A stretch of 26,923 bases of DNA, from contig CAZJWJ010000073.1 in the NCBI GenBank assembly GCA_964549495.1, forward strand, positions 1-26,923, given 5' to 3'. The position numbers and the translations under genes are program-made. This document shows, in pieces, positions 1-7,456 of the stretch. The stretch comes from JACKBJ01 sp964549495. Its GTDB lineage: Bacteria > Chloroflexota > Anaerolineae > Epilineales > Epilineaceae. Within the stretch, counting starts at the first letter, position 1, and each line of letters begins with the position of its first letter. The notes below the pieces were generated by a model, which was not told where the DNA came from, did not search any database, and worked only from the letters and a program-made list of their open reading frames with translations.

Positions 1-132
1 GCTTCGCCGCTCAGGCTCGTCGCATGAGCCCGTCGTCCCAAGGGAGCCACACCCATTCGATTCGGCGATCGCGCGTCCCGCAGCAAGCCGCGGAACGCAC
101 GATGCTTGAGATGCAGGATGCCTATCGCGGTC

Positions 133-378
133 TTACCCTCGACGATCGAGCCGCGAGGCCGGGCCAAACCCTTCGCGGCGAGAGACCTCGAGCAGGGGCA
201 GACCCAGGTCGCGGATCTTCAGCAGGATGCCGTAGAGCTGCGCCTGGTCGCGGACCGGGCCGATCAGCACCGTCCGACCCGTCTCGTCGAGGTCGAGCTT
301 CAGGCCATCGAACCAGCCGGCCCAATGCGACTCGAGGCGACCGTCGATGGTGATCCGGTAGGAGTCCTCTTCGTTCAT
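133..378 (-). CDS. Small conserved-looking hypothetical protein (81 aa)
   Basis: Soluble 81-residue protein without signal peptide, membrane segment or cysteines. It has an acidic N-terminus, a central stretch reading like a beta-rich small domain (DGRLESHWAGWFDGLKL) and the segment GPVRDQAQLYGILLKIRDLG followed by LPLLEV, which looks like a helix then a strand. I do not recognise a named family; small proteins of this style occur near MalT-type regulators, which is recollection and not a search result. An upstream in-frame start at 414 is possible, but the ATG at 378 is preferred: it follows a GGGG tract and lies 6 bases downstream of the CTAGGCTG box of a conserved promoter-like motif (385-429), so the longer start would lie inside that motif. 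If the box is a -10 element the mRNA would be nearly leaderless. It is the last of three minus-strand genes but seems to have its own promoter. Confidence 0.72.
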   Translation of the reverse strand: MNEEDSYRITIDGRLESHWAGWFDGLKLDLDETGRTVLIGPVRDQAQLYGILLKIRDLGLPLLEVSRREGFGPASRLDRRG

Positions 379-384
379 GAGCCC

Positions 385-429
385 CAGCCTAGCGCGCGAA
401 GTCGGTGCGGGCATGTTCCGAAGGTCACA
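385..429 (-). promoter_or_regulatory. Promoter-like motif, copy 1 (TGTGACC - 30 bp - CTAGGCTG)
   Basis: On the minus strand TGTGACC (429-423) is followed after exactly 30 bases by CTAGGCTG (392-385), just upstream of the ATG at 378. The same two blocks with the same 30-base gap lie upstream of the vWA gene (5657-5613). The first block extends as TGTGACCTTcGGaACATGCC in a form nearly shared by both copies. A -10-like TAGGCT and an upstream activator box are the simplest reading; that is inference. Confidence 0.5.
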
Positions 430-477
430 TTCGAGGGGCGCAGGGCACGTCGCGTGACCGACCGCCGGGATTCGGAG

Positions 478-3303
478 TCAGGCGATCAAGCCGAGCTCGC
501 GCGCGCGGGCCACGGCGCGGCTGCGGCTGCCGGACTCGAGCTTGCCGTTGATGTTGGTCACGTGCCGCTTGACGGTGCCGACGGCGATCACCAGGCTGTC
601 GGCGATCTCGCGGTTCGAGTAGCCTGCCGCCAGCAGGTGCAGGACCTCCATCTCGCGCTCGGTGAGCGGCTCGCTGAGCGCCGCGGCCCCGGCCGGCGCG
701 CTCGGCGTCGGGCGCACCGGATCCTCCTGCATCCGTCCCAGCAGCTGGCCGGCCCATGCCGACCCCGAGCCGCGCGCGACCAACTGGCGCAGGAGCGCCG
801 CCATCGGCGCGCCCTGCTCGACGAAGACCTGCACGTAGCCCTCGCGCTCGGCAAAGGCCAGGGCCTCGCCCAGGGTCTCGAGCGCCGCATCCGTCTTGCC
901 GGCGGCGTGCTGTGCGAGGGCCAGCAGCAGGCGGGCGTGCAGCGCGTTCTCCAGCCGACCGGCCGCTTGGCTAGCCGGCAAGATCGCCAAGAGCATGGCC
1001 TCGGCCGCTTCGGGCCGGCCCTCGACCAAGCGCGCGCGTGCCAAGAGCATGTCGCGAGCCTCCCGATCGTAGCTCGTCGCCTCGTCGTCCTCGTCCCGTG
1101 CCTGCTCGTAGTCTCGCGCCCAACGGACTAGCGCGCCTGGCCGGCCGAATCGGGCATCGAGCGCGGCGCGGAAGCGGACCAGGCCCTCCATGACCGCGGG
1201 CAGGGCCTGGCTGCCGAGGACCTGTTCGGCGTCGTCGAGGGCTTGATGGGCGCGATCGAGGTCGCCAGCGGCTTCGTGGAGATGGGCCGCCAGCAGCTGC
1301 CCCGCGAAGCGGATCACGGCCGACTGGCCGCGCTCACCCAGCTCCAGGGCTTCGTCGGCGCTCGCGCGCGCCTCCTCGATCTCGCCCATGGCCAAGAGCA
1401 CGTTGCCCAGCACGATCTGCACCCGTCCCAAGGCCGGCACCAACTGGTCATCGCGTCCTCGCCCCAGCTCGAGCGCTCGCCGGGCCAGCCGCTCCGCCTC
1501 GCGCAGGCGGCCGGCCAGCTTCAGCGCCTCGGCCTGCATGCCCAGCACGCTGGCTTCGAAGACCCGATCCTTGCCGCGCAGTTGCCGCGCCGCCTCGGCG
1601 AAACGGTCGCTGGCCTCGATCACCTCGCCCTGCATGTGATGGGCCAAGCCGAGCGAGAGCGTCACCTCGGCCCGCTGCGAGGCCGTCTCGCCCAGCAGCT
1701 CCAGCGCCTGGCGGCCGAGCGTGATCGTGCGCGCTACGTCCCCCCGCCAGGAGGCGGCGCGCGCGCGGACGGCGGCGATCTGGCCGCGGAGGTCCGCGCC
1801 TTCGGCCGTCGGGACGTCCGGCACCCGCGCTTCGGCCGCCTGGAGCCAGGATTCGGCGCGATCGTGCTCGTTCTCGAGCTGCAAGACCCGGGCGTAGGCG
1901 ATGCACAAGCCCGGCCGGCGACGCAGCTCGGCCTCCGGGAGGGCCTCGATCCAAGCAGCCAGGCTGCCGATCTCGCGGCGGACGATCATCGCCTCGGCGA
2001 CCGAGCCGATCCACTCGGCCACGCGGTCGACCTGACCGGCGGCCAGGCCGTGCTCGATGGCCTCGCGCATCCGCCCGCGCGCCGCGAAGTAGCCGGCGGC
2101 GCGGCGGTGGAGCTCCGGAAGCTCCGCCGGATGCTCGCGCTCCAGTCGATGCCGCAGCCGATCGGCGAAGAGGCGGTGGAAGGTGAATCGACTCCGATCC
2201 GCGTCGAGGGCGACGACGAAGAGGTTCTCGCGTTCGCAGCGCTCCAACATCACCGCGCTGCTCCCGGCCTCGGCAGCCGTGACGGCATCGCAGAGATCAC
2301 CGCTGAGCTCATCCAGGATGGAGCAGCGGAGCAAGAAGGCGCGCAGGGCCTCGGGCTGCCGGTCGACGACCTCCTCGTCCAGGAAGTCGAGCACGTAGCG
2401 ATGGCTACCGGTGAAGGAAGCGACGAAGGCCGCCGGGTCCTCCCTGCCTTTGAGGGCCAAGGCGGCGGCCTGCAGACCCGCTGCCCAGCCCTCGGTGCGC
2501 TCGACCAGCGCCCGCAGCTCGCGCTCGGCCAGCCGGTGGCCAGAGACCTCGGCCACGAACTCCGCCGCCTCGTCGACGGTGAAGCGCAGGTCCGCGGCGC
2601 GCAGCTCGCTCAGGCCGCCGCGCAGGCGCATCCGGGCCAGCGGTAGCGGGGGGTCGCTGCGGCTGGCGATGACCAAGCGCAAGCTCGGCGGTCGCCGCTC
2701 GACGAGGAAGATCAGGGCCTGGTGGACCTCGGCGGAGTCGACTCGATGCAGGTCGTCGAGCACGAGCAGAAGCTCCACACCGCCGGCAGCGATGGCGTTG
2801 ATCAGGCCGCCGAGGATGGCCTCGATCGGGGGCTGCTGGCGCGAATCCAGCTGCTCTCGAGCCGCATCCGCGGCATCCGCGAGCGCATCGATGCGCGCCA
2901 AGGCCGCCACGAGGTGGCTCAGGAAGCGCTGCACCTCGGCGTCGCCTTCGTCCAGCGAGAGCCAGGCGACCGGCAGCGGCTGCGCCCGAAGCCAGTGGGC
3001 CAGCAGGCTGGTCTTGCCCGATCCGGCGGTAGAGGACAGGAGCATGAGCCCCCGTTCCACCCCGCGCTCGAGACGCTCCTGGAGGCGGGCGCGCGGAATG
3101 TGGCCCGGGCGCGGCGCGGGCAGGATCAGCTTGGTGGCGACGACGGTTTCCGGCAGTGCCTGTCTTCCTCCGCGGCAAGTTAAGGGCTCGCTCGGCAATA
3201 GTCTCCCCGATTCTATTGCCGGGCGAGCCCTTGGCACAGCCGGAAGCGGAGATCGGCCGAGCATCCCGGGCGTCCGGGCGGCTCGGCCGATCGCTGCCAG
3301 CAT
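478..3303 (-). CDS. MalT-family LuxR transcriptional regulator (ATP-binding, TPR-like, C-terminal HTH)
   Basis: Large one-component transcription regulator of the MalT/LuxR class: an N-terminal STAND-type ATPase, a long helical repeat region and a C-terminal DNA-binding HTH. Visible signs are the family opening TKLILPAPRPGHIPRARL near residues 58-75, a Walker A AGSGKTS (93-99), a Walker B-type LLLVLDDLH, the sensor-like VIASRSDPPLPLARMR, many Ala/Leu/Arg-rich TPR-like helices in the middle, and the LuxR HTH in the last 65 residues (LTEREMEVLHLLAAGYSNREIA, GTVKRHV). Such proteins usually activate transcription when a small ligand is bound; the ligand here is unknown. The start is uncertain: family similarity begins near residue 55, and the first 50 residues run through a short palindromic repeat (3182-3232). 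ATGs at 3303 and 3264 are the only standard starts upstream; a GGAGGA lies 9 bases before an in-frame CTG at 3156. The vWA stop lies only 10 bases upstream of 3303, so co-transcription is likely. Confidence 0.9.
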   Translation of the reverse strand: MLAAIGRAARTPGMLGRSPLPAVPRARPAIESGRLLPSEPLTCRGGRQALPETVVATKLILPAPRPGHIPRARLQERLERGVERGLMLLSSTAGSGKTSLLAHWLRAQPLPVAWLSLDEGDAEVQRFLSHLVAALARIDALADAADAAREQLDSRQQPPIEAILGGLINAIAAGGVELLLVLDDLHRVDSAEVHQALIFLVERRPPSLRLVIASRSDPPLPLARMRLRGGLSELRAADLRFTVDEAAEFVAEVSGHRLAERELRALVERTEGWAAGLQAAALALKGREDPAAFVASFTGSHRYVLDFLDEEVVDRQPEALRAFLLRCSILDELSGDLCDAVTAAEAGSSAVMLERCERENLFVVALDADRSRFTFHRLFADRLRHRLEREHPAELPELHRRAAGYFAARGRMREAIEHGLAAGQVDRVAEWIGSVAEAMIVRREIGSLAAWIEALPEAELRRRPGLCIAYARVLQLENEHDRAESWLQAAEARVPDVPTAEGADLRGQIAAVRARAASWRGDVARTITLGRQALELLGETASQRAEVTLSLGLAHHMQGEVIEASDRFAEAARQLRGKDRVFEASVLGMQAEALKLAGRLREAERLARRALELGRGRDDQLVPALGRVQIVLGNVLLAMGEIEEARASADEALELGERGQSAVIRFAGQLLAAHLHEAAGDLDRAHQALDDAEQVLGSQALPAVMEGLVRFRAALDARFGRPGALVRWARDYEQARDEDDEATSYDREARDMLLARARLVEGRPEAAEAMLLAILPASQAAGRLENALHARLLLALAQHAAGKTDAALETLGEALAFAEREGYVQVFVEQGAPMAALLRQLVARGSGSAWAGQLLGRMQEDPVRPTPSAPAGAAALSEPLTEREMEVLHLLAAGYSNREIADSLVIAVGTVKRHVTNINGKLESGSRSRAVARARELGLIA
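3182..3232. repeat. Short palindromic repeat, 20-bp arms
   Basis: Arms AAGGGCTCGCTCGGCAATAG (3182-3201) and CTATTGCCGGGCGAGCCCTT (3213-3232) pair over 20 bases, with one G-T pair, around an 11-base loop. No T-tract follows on either strand, so it is not a classical terminator. Outer AGGGCTCG and inner CGGCAATAG blocks match the outer and central parts of the long palindrome in the vWA gene (4547-4707), which makes it a probable shortened member of the same family. It lies in the extended 5' part of the LuxR reading frame. Confidence 0.75.
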
Positions 3304-3313
3304 CCCGTCGGGC

Positions 3314-5554
3314 TCAGGGCATGGCGCGACAGGCGGTCACCTGGATGTCGTCGATATAGACCCAGGAGCCCAGCCGGCCGTCCGTGTCGAACTGGATGCG
3401 CAGCCGGCTCGAGCCGCCCGCTTGGAGGCGCTCGGTCAGATCGGCGCTCACAAGCTGCCAGCGGCGCTGGGCCTCGAAGTCCCCGTCGGCCAGGTCGGCC
3501 TCGACGATGTGCGCGGTCCGGCCCTCCCCCAGATGCCAGCTCAGGACGTCGCCGGGCCGGCTGCTGCCGCCCCCGTCTTGGATCAAGGCCACCCGAGCGC
3601 GCAGCGAGGCCGAGACGACGTCGCTGCCCCGCAGCCGGGCCAGCGCGTCCGACTCCAACTCGAAGCGCGTGTCGTCGAGCCCGCCGAGCCAGGCGGCGTA
3701 GTCGCCGCCATGGGGTTCGATGGGCAGCTTGGATCGATGCTGGATGGAGCGCGATGCCTGCTGCTCTTGGGTGGTCACGGTCAGGCGCCAGTTTCGGGCG
3801 CCCGCCTCGAAGTCGCCGTTGGTCAGGAGCTCCTGGCAGTCCAGGGCCCGGGTCGGGGTCGGCGAGGGCTCGGGTTCGAGCGTCGGACTCGGCTCGGTAG
3901 TCGGCTGCGAGGTCGCGGTCGGGCTCGGTAGGGCGGTCGGCGGATCGGTCGGTTCCGGCTCGGGCGTCGCGCTGGGCTCGGTCGTTGGCGAGGGGGCGAC
4001 CGCGGTCGCCGGCGGCGCGAGCGCGTCCAGCGATTCCGAGCGCAGCGACAGCGGCAGGAAGATGGTCGACGGCGGCAGGGTGGTCGGCGCATCGGTGGCG
4101 GTCGGCGGCGGCGAGGTCGGCTCGGTCGTCGGCTCGGTCGTCGGATCGAGAGGCGGCGTCGGGCTCGGTTCGGACGTGGCCGGTCCTGCCGTCGGCTCTT
4201 CGGTCGCGACCGGCGTCGGCTGGCCGTGGCCGGCGCAGAAATCCGACCGGCCGGCCTTGTACACGCAGATCTCCGGATTGTCCGCCGGCGCGTTGGCCCG
4301 GCTGCCGTCCGAGAAGAAGAGCGCCACCGAGGCATCGACCGAGAGCGGCTCGACGCGGTTGCCCGGGCCGGTCTCGACATCGACGCGATAGCGGATGCTG
4401 CGCGATCCGGCTCGCGGGGTCCGATCGAAGGTCCAGGCGTACTGCTGGCCGATCAGCTGATCCGGCTCGAAGGGTTCGGCCGAACCGGCCTGGTAGTCGA
4501 AGCCCTGCGAGAACCACTCCCCGTATTCCTCCAGATCGGGCTGCTTAGGGCTCGTCAAGCAATAAGAGGTACAATTCGGACGCCGCTGCATCCACCGTGT
4601 CGGCCCGCTGCTCGTCGGCAATAGCTCTGCTATTGCCTCCTCCCAGCGAACCAACACGGCGGCGCAGCACCGCCCTCGGTTGCGCCTCTTATTGCTTGAC
4701 GAGCCCTTACCGCTGATCAGGAGGTCGGCCAGCTGGTCGAAGATCTCCTCGAGGTCCGAGCCGTCGGCCTCGCGCGAGACCCTGCCCCAGCCCGGGCTGG
4801 CGCAGCCCAAGCCGCGCGTGCCGGCCGTCTCGAGGCCGATCACCGACAGCACCACGCCGGCCTTCTTGGCCGCGCCGCAGGCGGTCTCGTAGTCGATCAG
4901 CGGCCGCGTGGACACGGGCGCGCCGGCGTCGATCACGATCAGCACGTTGATCGCGTCACTGCTCTGCCCCGTCGGCAGGCGCTCGGTGGCGTCCCGGATC
5001 GCGGCCGGGGCGCCGGCCGAGTTGCCGATCGGCTCGACCGAGATGCGCCGGATCGCGTCCAGCAGGGCCTTTCGGCCGGCATCATCGCCGCGCAAGGTCA
5101 CGCGGTTGCTGTAGTCCTCGGCGTAGAGCGTCAGCCCGCCGGTCGATCCGTTGCCATAGTCGACGCGGTTGACGAAGACCGACAGTGCCTGCTTGAGCTT
5201 CTCGAGCAGATCGCGATCGACCCCCGGCCCGCGCAGGGCTTCGGAGGCCTCGACCAGCAGGAAGTAGTTGATGCGCCGGCGCTGGTGGCTACACTGGTAC
5301 TCGTAATCCACGCTGACCTCGAGCGTGCCACCCTCTTCGACCACCAAGGGCTCCACGCTGCGCCTTGCGACCAGGTCGCAGGGCGTGCCGGGCGCCGGGC
5401 TGTCGTCGGCGAGGGCGAGGGGGTTGGCCGGGCCGGCGGGGGCGGCCGCAGAGACCGCTGGTGGAGAGGTCTGGGGGCTTCCAGCCCAGATGATCGCGAT
5501 CGCCAGGGCCATCGCGAGGGGGCGGAGCGTCTTCTTCGAGTTCATGTCTGGCAT
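3314..5554 (-). CDS. Secreted vWA-like protein with Pro/Thr-rich linker and C-terminal carbohydrate-binding-like domain
   Basis: Exported 746-residue protein. Residues 1-38 form a signal peptide (basic start, hydrophobic core, Ala-rich end). Residues about 92-280 look like a von Willebrand A fold: hydrophobic strand NYFLLVEAS, helix DLLEKLKQALSVFVNRV, strand GLTLYA, strand INVLIVIDAG and strand VVLSVIGL. The metal site is degenerate: the usual DxSxS is ExSxA (102-106), so metal-dependent ligand binding may be lost. A long linker of Pro, Thr, Ser and Glu (about 445-575) carries an internal IFLPLSLR motif. The C-terminus opens NGDFEAGARNW and ends YIDDIQVTAC, as in beta-sandwich carbohydrate-binding-like modules. 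Residues about 283-337 are encoded by a palindromic insertion and look foreign, with several Cys and Arg/Lys. The ATG at 5554 has AGGA 9 bases upstream; the ATG at 5545 is the alternative. It probably heads an operon with the LuxR gene. Role unknown, possibly surface adhesion. Confidence 0.85.
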   Translation of the reverse strand: MPDMNSKKTLRPLAMALAIAIIWAGSPQTSPPAVSAAAPAGPANPLALADDSPAPGTPCDLVARRSVEPLVVEEGGTLEVSVDYEYQCSHQRRRINYFLLVEASEALRGPGVDRDLLEKLKQALSVFVNRVDYGNGSTGGLTLYAEDYSNRVTLRGDDAGRKALLDAIRRISVEPIGNSAGAPAAIRDATERLPTGQSSDAINVLIVIDAGAPVSTRPLIDYETACGAAKKAGVVLSVIGLETAGTRGLGCASPGWGRVSREADGSDLEEIFDQLADLLISGKGSSSNKRRNRGRCCAAVLVRWEEAIAELLPTSSGPTRWMQRRPNCTSYCLTSPKQPDLEEYGEWFSQGFDYQAGSAEPFEPDQLIGQQYAWTFDRTPRAGSRSIRYRVDVETGPGNRVEPLSVDASVALFFSDGSRANAPADNPEICVYKAGRSDFCAGHGQPTPVATEEPTAGPATSEPSPTPPLDPTTEPTTEPTSPPPTATDAPTTLPPSTIFLPLSLRSESLDALAPPATAVAPSPTTEPSATPEPEPTDPPTALPSPTATSQPTTEPSPTLEPEPSPTPTRALDCQELLTNGDFEAGARNWRLTVTTQEQQASRSIQHRSKLPIEPHGGDYAAWLGGLDDTRFELESDALARLRGSDVVSASLRARVALIQDGGGSSRPGDVLSWHLGEGRTAHIVEADLADGDFEAQRRWQLVSADLTERLQAGGSSRLRIQFDTDGRLGSWVYIDDIQVTACRAMP
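4545..4709. repeat. 159-bp palindromic element inserted in frame in the vWA gene
   Basis: The outer arms are a perfect 23-bp inverted repeat (4547-4569 and 4685-4707: AGGGCTCGTCAAGCAATAAG plus AGG). Beyond it the two 55-base inner arms align without gaps as imperfect inverted repeats and meet at GGCAATAG-ctctg-CTATTGCC (4617-4637). A TTA on each side (4545-4547, 4707-4709; TAA on the coding strand) fits a 3-bp target duplication. Element plus duplication is 162 bp, or 54 codons; its removal restores an uninterrupted reading ISGKQPDLEEYG. No stop occurs inside in the coding frame. No transposase is encoded, so it is a non-autonomous, MITE- or palindromic-element-like repeat. Confidence 0.85.
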
Positions 5555-5556
5555 GC
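5527..5556. repeat. Dispersed 30-bp repeat, copy 1 (spans vWA start codon)
   Basis: This stretch matches 11,916-11,945 at 27 of 30 positions in the same orientation. All three differences are C/T transitions. Here it contains the first codons of the vWA gene (MNSKKT on the minus strand); at the other site it lies in non-coding DNA beside attL. Confidence 0.55.
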
Positions 5557-5612
5557 CTGATCATCCTTGTCCCAATCCGGCGCGCCCGTCGGGGGCGCGG
5601 CTGTCGTGAGAT

Positions 5613-5657
5613 CAGCCTAGGGGGATCGGGCCGGGCCGGCATGTGCCCAAGGTCACA
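5613..5657 (-). promoter_or_regulatory. Promoter-like motif, copy 2, upstream of the vWA-LuxR genes
   Basis: On the minus strand TGTGACC (5657-5651) and CTAGGCTG (5620-5613) are separated by exactly 30 bases, as in the copy at 385-429. The first block here reads TGTGACCTTGGGCACATGCC, which contains TGTG-N8-CACA. The downstream box lies 58 bases before the ATG at 5554. The rest of the divergent 5555-5887 gap shows no other clear signal. Confidence 0.5.
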
Positions 5658-5887
5658 GAGGGGGGTCGTAGCTCGGCTCGCACGGAAGTACGGGTGGGCA
5701 CACTTGGTCGCAAGGCATGGCGAGACCCACATGCGTTGCTCTCCCGCTGCGTCGACGTTATCGTCAGCGTCGAGACGCCCGATGGCTCGTGCCGACGGAT
5801 CCCGACGATACCGGGATCGAGCGCGAGCGACGTGTCCCCGTTGCTTCGGGCGGATTCACCGCACTCAGCCCAGGAGTCGAGCCCGAC

Positions 5888-6901
5888 ATGATCGCGATGA
5901 TCCGTAGAGTCGTGCTGTTCTGCGCGGCCGGCCTGACAGTGCTGCTGGCCTTGATCCTGCTCGGCCAGGCCTTCCAGCTGGCCGAGACGGCCGCGACCTT
6001 CGATCCTCGCCTGGCCACGCCGGTCCTGACGGTCTCGCTCCTGATCATGGCCGGCGCGGTCTTCGTGCCGGCCTGGCTGCTGCTGCGCATGCCCAAGCCC
6101 CTGGTCCCGCCAGCGGACGAGACCAGCCCGGAGTACGCGCGGCACCTGACGCAGCTCAAGGCGCGACTGGCCAGCAACCCGCACCTGCAGGGCCAGCCGC
6201 TGGCGTCGGACGAGGACTTGGGACATGCCCTGACGATTCTGGACGGGCACGCGCAGTCGGCCGTGAAGTCGGCCGGCACCCGGGCCTTCTTCACGACCTC
6301 GATCTCGCAGAACGGCGCCCTGGACGCCTTGGTCGTCCTGGGCATCCAGGCCCGGCTGATCTGGGACATCTCGCATGTCTACAACCAGCGGCCCTCGGCC
6401 CGCGAACTGTCCTTGTTGTACAGCAACGTGCTGGCGACGGCCTTTCTGGCCGGCGAGATCGACGACATGGACATGGCCGAGGCGATGCAGCCGGCGCTGA
6501 CGGCGGTGCTCGGATCGACGGCCGCCGGCGCGGTGCCGGGACTGCAGGCGGCCAGCAATCTGGTCGTGAACTCGGTGATGTCGGGAACGGCCAACGCCTT
6601 CCTGACCCTGCGCGTCGGCGTCATCGCCAAGAACTACAGCCGCGCGCTGGTGCGCGTGGAGCGGCGGGTCGTGCGGCGCGCCGCCGTACTCGAGGCGGGC
6701 ACGATGCTGGGCTCCATCGTGACGGCGGGCGCCAAGAGCATCGCCGGCACGGTCCTGGGCGCCAGCCGAGCGGCCGCGGGCGGGGCGCTGACCAGCACGG
6801 GCCGGCGGGTGAAGCAGGCGGGAGATGCAGTGAAGTCGCGCTTGCTCGGGGATCGGTCGGGTGACAGCGACACGCCGGCGAGCGCTCCGAGCGATCTGTG
6901 A
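5888..6901 (+). CDS. YcjF/DUF697-like membrane protein
   Basis: Membrane-anchored protein of 337 residues, function unknown. The N-terminus has two hydrophobic segments: residues about 6-28 (VVLFCAAGLTVLLALILLGQAF) and 43-65 (VLTVSLLIMAGAVFVPAWLLL). A cytoplasmic part follows, then a DUF697-like helical domain from about residue 125 (FFTTSISQNGALDALVVLG, IWDISHVYNQRPSARELSLLYSNVLA, and an Ala/Gly-rich segment with VPGLQAASNLVVNSVMSGTANAFLTLRVG). This domain is typical of YcjF-like proteins, whose role is poorly defined. The C-terminus is basic, then Ser/Asp-rich. A longer open frame reaches 5717, but its extra residues are Arg-rich and unlike a protein N-terminus. The ATG at 5888 precedes the first membrane segment and has GGAG 11 bases upstream. 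It is transcribed divergently from the vWA gene and stands alone. Confidence 0.83.
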   Translation: MIAMIRRVVLFCAAGLTVLLALILLGQAFQLAETAATFDPRLATPVLTVSLLIMAGAVFVPAWLLLRMPKPLVPPADETSPEYARHLTQLKARLASNPHLQGQPLASDEDLGHALTILDGHAQSAVKSAGTRAFFTTSISQNGALDALVVLGIQARLIWDISHVYNQRPSARELSLLYSNVLATAFLAGEIDDMDMAEAMQPALTAVLGSTAAGAVPGLQAASNLVVNSVMSGTANAFLTLRVGVIAKNYSRALVRVERRVVRRAAVLEAGTMLGSIVTAGAKSIAGTVLGASRAAAGGALTSTGRRVKQAGDAVKSRLLGDRSGDSDTPASAPSDL

Positions 6902-7456
6902 GGACGGCGCCGGAATGGTCCGGCTGGCCCGTCCGGGATTGTCCATGGACACGGTGCCCGGCGCGACGACATGCGGTCCTAGGCGTCACGCCATGCACGC
7001 CGACACCAGCACCTTGTCCGCCGCCCTGGTTCTCTTCTTCGTGATGGGCAGGTTCGCCCCTTGCCGATCTGAACCATGCCAAATGCGGCAGTGCGAGCGG
7101 CACCGCGATTGCTACGAATGAATCGAATTCGGCGCGAATTCGTGCCGTTGTCACCCTCTCACCATAATTGGGCACTCCTGCCATTACTGTGCAGGGGTAG
7201 AGGCCACTGTCGAACTCGAGAATGCGATGACCGGGCAGAGCGTGGCCTACGCGATGCTGCTGTACCGCAAGCGGCATCCGCGGGTAGAGGCCTTAAAGAG
7301 GGGCGCTTCGGTAGGATGTGTCGGGGGCCGCCATTGGCCGGAAGGGCGGTGTGAGACTCCCGCTTGCAGGATCGATTCACGCCGATCACAGCCCGGCGTG
7401 AGGCCTACCGCTAGAATCAGCGTGCCCAACTCAGCCCTGATCCGTGAGGAAGTGTC
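6902..7456. other. Intergenic region, 555 bp, before sucA
   Basis: No convincing gene. It contains an inverted repeat made of two CGAATTCG palindromes separated by GCG (7124-7142) and, near its end, the sucA promoter region. A short stretch around 7208-7300 reads VAYAMLLYRKRHPRVEALKRG on the plus strand and could be a decayed gene end, but nothing extends it. Confidence 0.5.
7377..7417 (+). promoter_or_regulatory. Putative sucA promoter with overlapping inverted repeat
   Basis: A -10-like TAGAAT (7412-7417) lies 39 bases before the GTG start of sucA. Upstream, TCACGCCG (7377-7384) and CGGCGTGA (7394-7401) form a perfect 8-bp inverted repeat with a 9-base spacer, covering the expected -35 region. 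This placement suits an operator or activator site. No good -35 hexamer is visible. Confidence 0.4.

Noticed and set aside
3182..3232. Rho-independent terminator between vWA and LuxR genes
   Set aside because: The stem is strong but no T-tract follows on either strand, and similarity to the 159-bp element points to a palindromic repeat.
5612..6952. Long minus-strand open frame (446 codons)
   Set aside because: It lies opposite the DUF697-like gene; its product is rich in Arg, Gln, Gly and His without domain or membrane pattern, a typical GC-rich shadow frame.
7205..7330. Possible gene remnant reading VAYAMLLYRKRHPRVEALKRG
   Set aside because: The stretch is short, has no supporting start or extension, and I recognise no family.
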